From JAYFNU01 sp964622315 (GTDB lineage: Bacteria > Bacillota > Clostridia > Oscillospirales > Ruminococcaceae), in assembly GCA_964622315.1 (NCBI GenBank), contig CAZUOY010000077.1, forward strand, positions 1 through 6,407: 6,407 nucleotides of DNA, written 5' to 3'. Position numbers and translations under genes: made by a program. Below the pieces are notes generated by a model. It saw only the letters and a list, made by a program, of their open reading frames with translations, did no database searches and was not told the DNA's origin. Each line of letters begins with the position of its first letter. Position 1 is the first letter of the stretch. Shown here one piece after another: positions 1 through 5,116 of this stretch.

Positions 1-782
1 AAATCGACGGAGTGCTTCACGAGTTTTCGACAATAGAGGGCGTTAAAGAAGACGTCACCGAAATTGTTTTGAATGTTAAGGGAATTACCGCTAAGCTTCA
101 TTGCGACGGACCCAAAACCGTAACAATTGAAGCGGAAGGTGAATGCGAGGTAACCGCAGGCAGTATTAAGCCTGACGCGGAGATTGAAATTCTCAACCCC
201 GACTGGCACATTGCCACCTTAAGCAAGGGCGCAAAGTTCGTTATGGACATTACCTTTGACAAGGGCAGGGGCTATATTTCCTCCGAAAGAAACAAACAGA
301 ATACTGCCGGCTTGCTCGGCGTTATCCCTGTGGACAGCATCTACACCCCCGTACTCAAGGTAAACTACACGGTCGAAAACACCCGCGTAGGACAGATTAC
401 GGATTACGATAAGCTGACGCTTGAGGTAAAGACCGACAAAACGATATCCGCTAAAGAAGCGGTGTCGCTCGGCGCGAAAGTGCTTTGCGAGCATCTCAAC
501 CTCTTTATGAACCTCTCCGAGGATATTCTTGATACGGAAATTCTTGTTGAGAAGGACACGAAGAGCAAAGAAAAGGTGCTTGAAATGACCATTGAAGAAC
601 TCGACCTTTCTGTAAGGAGCTTTAACTGCTTAAAGAGGGCGGGAATCAACACGGTCGAGGACCTTATTAATAAGTCCGAAGAAGATATGATGAAGGTCAG
701 AAACCTCGGCGTAAAATCGCTTGAGGAGGTGCTTGAGAAGCTTAAGGCTCTCGGCTTCAACCTCAGCTCAAACGACGATTAA
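1..782 (+). CDS. rpoA: DNA-directed RNA polymerase subunit alpha, 5'-truncated by window edge
   Basis: Alpha subunit of RNA polymerase, which dimerises to seed core assembly and contacts promoter UP elements and activators. The frame is open from base 3 (IDGVLHEFST...), so the GTG at 12 is an internal Val codon, not the start. By recall of the B. subtilis protein, about 57 N-terminal residues lie outside the window, giving a normal full length near 316. Visible parts, numbering Val at base 12 as 1: the rest of the N-terminal assembly/dimerisation domain (1 to about 172, with NPDWHIATL at 62-70, GRGY at 85-88 and IPVDSIYTP at 105-113), an acidic/lysine-rich linker (about 173-190), and the C-terminal domain (about 191-250). 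The C-terminal domain keeps the DNA-contact residues matching E. coli R265, N268, G296, K298 and S299 (here R202, N205, G233, K235, S236). rplQ follows after 31 bases, the usual alpha-operon order. Identification is secure. Confidence 0.98.
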   Translation, partial: IDGVLHEFSTIEGVKEDVTEIVLNVKGITAKLHCDGPKTVTIEAEGECEVTAGSIKPDAEIEILNPDWHIATLSKGAKFVMDITFDKGRGYISSERNKQNTAGLLGVIPVDSIYTPVLKVNYTVENTRVGQITDYDKLTLEVKTDKTISAKEAVSLGAKVLCEHLNLFMNLSEDILDTEILVEKDTKSKEKVLEMTIEELDLSVRSFNCLKRAGINTVEDLINKSEEDMMKVRNLGVKSLEEVLEKLKALGFNLSSNDD

Positions 783-813
783 GCCTTTACAACGCTAAAA
801 GGAGAGAATTGCC

Positions 814-1155
814 ATGGCTGGAACGAGAAAACTCGGCAGAACGTCAGACCACCGCAAGGCTATGCTTCGCGCGATGGTAACCTTCCTGCTCGAGAACGGC
901 AAGATTGAAACGACCGTCACAAGAGCAAAAGAGGTACGTTCGGTTGCCGAAAAAATGATAACTCTCGGAAAAGACGAATCATTACACGCGAAAAGGCAGA
1001 TACATTCTTATGTAACCAAGGAAGCGGTAGCGAAGAAGCTTATCGATGAGATAGCTCCCGGCTACAAGGAGCGCAACGGCGGATATACCCGTATTATCAA
1101 AATCGGACCCCGTCGCGGCGACGCCGCAGAGATGGCCATAATCGAATTGGTCTAA
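814..1155 (+). CDS. rplQ: 50S ribosomal protein L17
   Basis: Large-subunit ribosomal protein L17 (bL17), 113 residues, the usual length for Firmicutes. The N-terminus RKLGRTSDHRKAMLRAM (5-21) and the family signature around ETTVTRAKEVRSVAEKM (32-48) are typical, as is the closing block GGYTRIIKIGPRRGDAAEMA (89-108), which ends in IIELV. The protein is strongly basic, as expected for an rRNA-binding protein. The ATG at 814 is chosen because AAAAGGAGAG (797-806) sits 9 bases upstream and the product begins with the conserved MAGTRKLGR. It lies 31 bases after rpoA with no promoter or terminator between, so it is co-transcribed as the last gene of the alpha operon. A strong hairpin terminator follows 20 bases after the stop. 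Confidence 0.98.
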   Translation: MAGTRKLGRTSDHRKAMLRAMVTFLLENGKIETTVTRAKEVRSVAEKMITLGKDESLHAKRQIHSYVTKEAVAKKLIDEIAPGYKERNGGYTRIIKIGPRRGDAAEMAIIELV

Positions 1156-1175
1156 TCGCTGAAAAGCATAGCAAC

Positions 1176-1211
1176 ACCCGAGGCGCGGTAAGCGCTTCGG
1201 GTTTTTGTTTT
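1176..1211 (+). terminator. Intrinsic terminator of the ribosomal-protein/rpoA operon
   Basis: An 11-bp stem pairs 1176-1186 (acccgaggcgc) with 1192-1202 (gcgcttcgggt). It has ten Watson-Crick pairs and one G-U pair, and the loop is GGTAA. The T-rich tail TTTTTGTTTT follows at 1202-1211. It begins 20 bases after the rplQ stop codon and is expected to end transcripts of the upstream ribosomal operon before the ygiQ promoter. Confidence 0.93.
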
Positions 1212-1236
1212 ATAATTAAATTCTTTATGGTACAAT
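1209..1236 (+). promoter_or_regulatory. Probable sigma-A promoter for ygiQ (extended -10)
   Basis: The -10 hexamer TACAAT (1231-1236) is preceded by TATGG, matching the TRTGn extended -10 of Gram-positive bacteria. A weak -35 (TTTATA, 1209-1214, 4 of 6 consensus bases) lies 16 bases upstream. The expected start is near 1243, which gives a very short leader with the ribosome binding site AAAGGGGA (1243-1250) at its 5' end, 7 bases before the ATG. A second possible -10 is a perfect TATAAT at 1211-1216. It directly abuts the terminator T-tract but has no recognisable -35, and would give a leader of about 35 bases. The site is inferred from sequence only. Confidence 0.6.
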
Positions 1237-1257
1237 AAAAGCAAAGGGGAATGAATT

Positions 1258-3117
1258 ATGCCGTTTTTGCCTATAACAAAAGAAGATATGACAGCGAGAG
1301 GCTGGAACGAATGCGATATCGTTTTAGTTACGGGCGACGCGTATGTTGACCACCCAAGCTTTGGAACGGCTATTATTTCCCGCGTGCTTGAAAGCCAAGG
1401 TTTTCGGGTGTGTGTTCTTGCTCAGCCGCAAAGCGACAAAGATTATTCACGCTTCGGAAGACCTCGGCTTGCTTTCTTTATTAACGGCGGCAATATCGAC
1501 TCTATGGTTGCGCACTATACGGCGGCAAAGAAAAGAAGAAGCGAGGACGCTTATTCCCCCGGAAAAAAGGCAGGTCTTCGTCCCGACCGTGCGACTATTG
1601 TTTACTGCAAGGCGGTTCGCCGTGTTTACGGTGATATTCCTATAGCTATCGGCGGGCTTGAAGCCTCCCTTCGCCGCTTCGCCCATTATGACTACTGGGA
1701 CGACGCGGTGCGCCCGTCTATTCTTATAGAAAGCGGAGCCGACATTTTAATGTACGGTATGGGCGAGCGCTCCTGTGCAGAAATAGCGAATAGACTGAAT
1801 AACGGAGATAATATAAGAGATATTTCAGATATTCGCGGTACCTGCGTTGCTGTCGCGGCTAAGGAGTATACGCCGCGCCCGTGCGCCGAGTGCCCCTCCT
1901 TTGAGCTGGTGTCGGCGGCGAGCGAGAGCGGAAAAAAGCAGTATGCCATCGCCGCACGGCTTCAACAGGATGAACACGACGCCTTTCGAGGCAAGACGGT
2001 AATTCAGCGTCACGGGAGTCTTATTGTTGTGGCGAATCCGCCGATGCCTCCTCTTGACAAGCGTGAGCTTGATGAGGTCTATGAACTGCCCTATGAAAGA
2101 ACCTACCACCCCGTTTACGAAAAGGACGGCGGCGTCCCCGCGATAGAGGAGGTTCGTTTTTCTATCGTTCATAACCGCGGCTGTTTCGGAGCTTGCAATT
2201 TTTGTTCGCTCGCCTACCATCAGGGAAGGACGGTTACATCAAGAACGGCGGATTCCGTCGTGAACGAGGCACGGCTTATAGCCAAAATGCCCGACTTTAA
2301 GGGCTATATTCACGATGTCGGCGGGCCTACTGCGAACTTTAGAAAGCCCTCTTGTGATAAACAGCTGAACTCAGGCTGCTGTAAGGACAAAAAATGTCTT
2401 GCGCCCGAGATTTGTCCCGCCATTAAGCCAGACCACACGGAATACCTCTCAATTCTTCGCCGTATACGCGAGCTGGACGGAATAAAACGTGTATTTGTTC
2501 GTTCGGGCGTTCGGTTCGATTATTTAATAAATGACACCGACGAAAGCTTCTTCAAAGAGCTTGTGAAATACCACATAAGCGGACAGCTTAAGGTTGCGCC
2601 GGAGCATTGTTGTGACGAGGTGCTTTCGCTAATGGGTAAGCCTCGCTTCGAGGTTTACGAAAAGTTCAAAAAGCGCTTCTATGAGCTAACAAAGGCGGCG
2701 GGCAAGGAGCAGTATTTGGTTCCTTATATGATTTCCTCACATCCCGGAAGCACGCTTCGAAACGCCGTAGAGCTTGCGCTTTATCTAAAACGAGAGAATA
2801 TGCGTCCCGAGCAGGTACAGGATTTTTACCCCACGCCGGGCACAATCTCCACGGCTATGTTCTACACGGGTCTTGACCCGTACACTATGAAGCCCGTCTA
2901 TGTTCCGAGAAAGGAGCGTGACAAGGCAAAACAGCGCGCACTTCTTCAGTATTTCAGGCGAGAGAACGAAACACTCGTGCGCGAGGCGCTCACAGAGGCT
3001 GGAAGAAGCGACCTTATCGGAAACACGCGCGAATGTCTTGTAAGACCCGCGCCCAAAGGGTATAATAGCAATAACGATAAAAACAGGAAAGAAGCTAAGG
3101 GGAAAAAGCGCAGATGA
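1258..3117 (+). CDS. ygiQ: YgiQ family radical SAM protein (UPF0313)
   Basis: Radical S-adenosylmethionine protein of the YgiQ/UPF0313 family, 619 residues. The family is expected to cleave SAM at a [4Fe-4S] cluster, but to my knowledge its substrate is not established. The N-terminal YgiQ domain (about 1-290) carries MPFLPITKEDM at the start and GGLEASLRRFAHYDYWDD at 132-149. The radical SAM core (about 298-500) has the cluster motif C309-x3-C313-x2-C316 within NRGCFGACNFCS, then DVGGPTAN (353-360) and the family signature GKEQYLVPYMISSHPGST (482-499). The C-terminal part has EQVQDFYPTPGT (518-529). Extra cysteines occur at 209 and 212 (CAEC) and at 366, 374, 375, 380 and 386. The tail (603-619) is a lysine/arginine-rich, probably disordered stretch. 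The ATG at 1258 is supported by AAAGGGGA 7 bases upstream and by the conserved N-terminus. It overlaps nadE by 4 bases. Family assignment is sure; biochemical role is unknown. Confidence 0.95.
   Translation: MPFLPITKEDMTARGWNECDIVLVTGDAYVDHPSFGTAIISRVLESQGFRVCVLAQPQSDKDYSRFGRPRLAFFINGGNIDSMVAHYTAAKKRRSEDAYSPGKKAGLRPDRATIVYCKAVRRVYGDIPIAIGGLEASLRRFAHYDYWDDAVRPSILIESGADILMYGMGERSCAEIANRLNNGDNIRDISDIRGTCVAVAAKEYTPRPCAECPSFELVSAASESGKKQYAIAARLQQDEHDAFRGKTVIQRHGSLIVVANPPMPPLDKRELDEVYELPYERTYHPVYEKDGGVPAIEEVRFSIVHNRGCFGACNFCSLAYHQGRTVTSRTADSVVNEARLIAKMPDFKGYIHDVGGPTANFRKPSCDKQLNSGCCKDKKCLAPEICPAIKPDHTEYLSILRRIRELDGIKRVFVRSGVRFDYLINDTDESFFKELVKYHISGQLKVAPEHCCDEVLSLMGKPRFEVYEKFKKRFYELTKAAGKEQYLVPYMISSHPGSTLRNAVELALYLKRENMRPEQVQDFYPTPGTISTAMFYTGLDPYTMKPVYVPRKERDKAKQRALLQYFRRENETLVREALTEAGRSDLIGNTRECLVRPAPKGYNSNNDKNRKEAKGKKRR
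3038..3066 (+). promoter_or_regulatory. Candidate internal promoter for nadE within the end of ygiQ
   Basis: TTGTAA (3038-3043) is separated by exactly 17 bases from a perfect TATAAT (3061-3066), 10 of 12 bases matching the sigma-A consensus. The predicted start near 3073 is about 41 bases before the nadE ATG and leaves its ribosome binding site intact. The same -35 hexamer and the same spacing are seen at the promoter before the 5117 gene. It would let nadE be transcribed without ygiQ. It lies in coding DNA, so chance or selection on the protein cannot be excluded. Confidence 0.5.
3096..3117 (+). promoter_or_regulatory. nadE ribosome binding site and ATGA coupling junction
   Basis: TAAGGGGA (3096-3103) lies about 11 bases before the nadE ATG at 3114. 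The ygiQ stop TGA (3115-3117) shares bases with that ATG, forming an ATGA overlap. Terminating ribosomes can thus re-initiate on nadE, so translation of the two genes is probably coupled. The ribosome binding site is read in ygiQ as part of its basic tail (AKGKKRR). This arrangement fixes the nadE start. Confidence 0.75.
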
Positions 3118-5009
3118 AGGACGGTTTTTTAAAGGTTTCGGCAATAAGTCCCGAAATGAAGGTTGCCGACGTTGAATTTAATAAGGCGCGAATAATTGAA
3201 GCAGTTGAGAAGGCGAGCGGCGAGAACACGGCGCTTCTCGTTCTGCCCGAGCTTGCCGTGACCTCATATAGCTGTGAGGATTTGTTCCTACAAACAAAGC
3301 TTATCGAAAGCGCCGCGTCAGCGACAGTAGAGATTGCTAAGACGACCGAGGGAAGAAACATAGTTGTCGTGGTGGGCGTTCCGCTCACGGTAAACGGACT
3401 GTTATACAACGCCGCGGCGGTAATATGCGGCGGAAGAATACTCGGCTTTGTACCGAAATCCTTTATTCCGAATTACACCGAGTTTTACGAGGGACGCCGC
3501 TTTGCAAAGGCGCCGACCGAGAACGGTGAGGCTGTCGTCTGCGGTGAAAGCTATCCCTTCGGAACGAAGCTGCTTTTCCGTTGTCGTGAAATGCCCGAGT
3601 TTGTCCTTGCCGCCGAGATATGTGAGGACCTGTTCGTTTCTGTTTCGCCGAGCAGCCTTCACACGCTTGCGGGCGCGACGGTTATAGCTAACCCCTCAGC
3701 AAGCGACGAGATAGTCTGTAAGCCTGACTTCAGAAGAAAGCTTGTAGCCGTTCAGTCGGGCAAAACCGTTTCGGCATATGTTTACTGTAACGCGCACGAG
3801 ACGGAATCCACCACTGATGTAGTTTTTTCAGCGCATAACATTATAGCCGAAAACGGTGTAATTCTTGCTGAAAGCGAGCCGTTTAAAGAGGGCTGTTGTT
3901 CTACTGAAATTGACCTGAACCGCTTAACAAACGAGCGTCGCCGAACCACAAGTGTTCGTCCGAACAATGCCGAGGGCTATCAGGTAATCGAGTTTAGCCT
4001 AAAAAAAAACGAGACTAAGCTGACAAGATTCGTTTCCGCGCGTCCCTTCATTCCGAGCGGCGACGAGGAGCGGCGCGAACGCTGTGAGGATATTCTTAAC
4101 ATAATTTCCGCCGCGCTTAAAAAGCGGGTAAATCATTCTCGCGTGAAGACCGCAGTAATAGGCGTTTCCGGCGGACTTGATTCCACCCTTGCGCTCTTGG
4201 TAACCGCCCGCGCCTTTGCTGAAATGGGACGACCTGCCACCGATGTTATCGGCATTTCAATGCCCTGCTTCGGCACTACGGCAAGAACAAAAAGCAACGC
4301 CCAAAAGCTTTGCGAGAGTCTTGGCGTTACCTTCCGAGAAACAGACATTACGTCTTCCGTAAAGTCCCATTTAAAAGATATGGGGCACGACGGCGCAACC
4401 TTCGACGTCGCCTTTGAAAACGCGCAGGCACGTGAACGCACCCAGCTTCTTATGGACGTAGCAAATATGGAGAACGGAATGGTTATCGGTACCGGCGATT
4501 TGTCCGAGCTCGCGCTCGGCTGGTGCACTTATAACGGCGACCATATGTCGATGTATTCCGTCAACTGCTCGGTGCCGAAAACCCTTGTCCGCTTTTTGGT
4601 TCGCCATGTGGCTGATGAAAATGCGTCAGTTAAGGAAACCCTTTACGACATTCTCGACACCCCCGTGTCGCCCGAGCTTCTGCCGAGCGACGGAAAGGTG
4701 ATTAATCAAAAAACGGAGGATATAATCGGCCCATACGAGCTTCACGATTTTTTCCTTTACTATTCCGTTCGCTGGGGCTTTGCCCCGGAAAAGATACTCC
4801 GTTTGGCGTTGTATGCCTTTAACGGCGAATACGACAAGTCTACAATAGAAAGCTGGCTTAAGATGTTTTACAAGCGCTTCTTTATACACCAGTTCAAGCG
4901 CTCTTGCGTACCGAACGGACCGAAAATAGGCTCGGTTTCTCTCTCTCCGCGAGGAGACTGGCGTATGCCGTCAGACGCGTCGGGCGAGCTTTGGTTAAGC
5001 TCAATATAA
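3114..5009 (+). CDS. nadE: Glutamine-dependent NAD+ synthetase
   Basis: Last step of NAD+ synthesis: ATP-dependent amidation of deamido-NAD+ using ammonia released from glutamine and passed between two domains, in the cytosol. The protein has 631 residues, the two-domain bacterial form. The N-terminal nitrilase-type glutaminase (about 1-290) has the catalytic triad E46 (LPELAVTSY), K115 (PKSFIPNYTEFYEGRRF) and C170 (AAEICEDLF), spaced as I recall for the M. tuberculosis enzyme. Substrate-loop features such as ESTTDVVF (231-238) are also present. The C-terminal adenine nucleotide alpha-hydrolase domain (about 320-631) has the pyrophosphate loop SGGLDS (352-357), GTGDLSELALGW (459-470), QKTEDIIGPYELHDFF (532-547) and the family ending SPRGDWRMPSDA (611-622). 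Nothing essential is missing. The start is fixed by the overlap with ygiQ and by a conserved N-terminus (GFLKVSAISP). It may have its own promoter inside ygiQ. Codons 296-299 contain an A9 run at the domain junction. Confidence 0.97.
   Translation: MKDGFLKVSAISPEMKVADVEFNKARIIEAVEKASGENTALLVLPELAVTSYSCEDLFLQTKLIESAASATVEIAKTTEGRNIVVVVGVPLTVNGLLYNAAAVICGGRILGFVPKSFIPNYTEFYEGRRFAKAPTENGEAVVCGESYPFGTKLLFRCREMPEFVLAAEICEDLFVSVSPSSLHTLAGATVIANPSASDEIVCKPDFRRKLVAVQSGKTVSAYVYCNAHETESTTDVVFSAHNIIAENGVILAESEPFKEGCCSTEIDLNRLTNERRRTTSVRPNNAEGYQVIEFSLKKNETKLTRFVSARPFIPSGDEERRERCEDILNIISAALKKRVNHSRVKTAVIGVSGGLDSTLALLVTARAFAEMGRPATDVIGISMPCFGTTARTKSNAQKLCESLGVTFRETDITSSVKSHLKDMGHDGATFDVAFENAQARERTQLLMDVANMENGMVIGTGDLSELALGWCTYNGDHMSMYSVNCSVPKTLVRFLVRHVADENASVKETLYDILDTPVSPELLPSDGKVINQKTEDIIGPYELHDFFLYYSVRWGFAPEKILRLALYAFNGEYDKSTIESWLKMFYKRFFIHQFKRSCVPNGPKIGSVSLSPRGDWRMPSDASGELWLSSI
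4001..4010 (+). other. A9 tract forming an A_AAA_AAC slippery heptamer in nadE
   Basis: Nine consecutive A (4001-4009) followed by C are read in frame as cta-aaa-aaa-aac (L296 K297 K298 N299). The last seven bases give the classic -1 slippery heptamer A_AAA_AAC in the right phase. A -1 shift reads cga-gac and then stops at TAA 4016-4018, giving a product of about 301 residues that ends between the glutaminase and synthetase domains. I see only a weak possible downstream stem (5-bp GC pairing) and no clear stimulator, so this may simply be a chance homopolymer. Confidence 0.3.
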
Positions 5010-5020
5010 TAATTTACCCA

Positions 5021-5053
5021 AAGCGCCGCATTCTGCGGCGCTTATTTTGTTTA
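5021..5053 (+). terminator. Intrinsic terminator after nadE
   Basis: A perfect 10-bp stem pairs 5021-5030 (aagcgccgca) with 5034-5043 (tgcggcgctt). It closes a TTC loop and is followed by ATTTTGTTTA (5044-5053). It begins 12 bases after the nadE stop codon. It should end the ygiQ-nadE transcript and separate it from the nucleotidase gene. Confidence 0.92.
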
Positions 5054-5064
5054 CATTATTGTAA
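5051..5064 (+). repeat. Palindrome overlapping the -35 of the nucleotidase promoter
   Basis: TTACA (5051-5055), a TTAT spacer and TGTAA (5060-5064) form a perfect 5-4-5 inverted repeat. Its right arm is part of the -35 hexamer TTGTAA (5059-5064). The position suits a repressor operator, but the repeat is short, AT-rich and matches no regulator box I can name with confidence. Confidence 0.35.
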
Positions 5065-5087
5065 TATTCTGTTTAATTTGCTACACT
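5059..5087 (+). promoter_or_regulatory. Sigma-A promoter for the 5'-nucleotidase gene
   Basis: The -35 TTGTAA (5059-5064), a 17-base spacer and the -10 TACACT (5082-5087) with TG one base upstream (TGC, 5079-5081) make a good extended -10 promoter. The expected start falls in or just after the A8 run at 5088-5095. This leaves a leader of about 23 bases that contains the ribosome binding site AAAGGAAG (5103-5110). Confidence 0.72.
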
Positions 5088-5116
5088 AAAAAAAACAGCG
5101 TGAAAGGAAGAACAGG

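Noticed and set aside
12..14. GTG as a start codon for a 256-residue alpha subunit
   Set aside because: The frame is open upstream to the edge and encodes the conserved IDG before VLHEF. The gene is simply cut by the window, and no ribosome binding site precedes the GTG.
783..813. Possible regulatory element between rpoA and rplQ
   Set aside because: The 31-base gap has no hairpin or promoter hexamers, only the rplQ ribosome binding site.
1825..2220. 131-codon open frame on the minus strand inside ygiQ
   Set aside because: It lies wholly opposite conserved radical SAM coding sequence, has no recognisable protein family and no convincing ribosome binding site.
4133..4528. 131-codon open frame on the minus strand inside nadE
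   Set aside because: It is the reverse of the conserved synthetase domain. Its serine-rich, low-information product is typical of antisense shadows of GC-containing codons.
4904..5089. 61-codon plus-strand frame across the nadE stop and its terminator
   Set aside because: It starts inside the most conserved NadE ending, runs through the terminator hairpin and promoter, and has an arginine-rich product with no family resemblance.
5010..5116. Possible small RNA or riboswitch in the nadE-nucleotidase gap
   Set aside because: After the terminator, palindrome and promoter are counted, only about 23 bases of leader remain. That is too short for an aptamer, and no further paired structure is visible.
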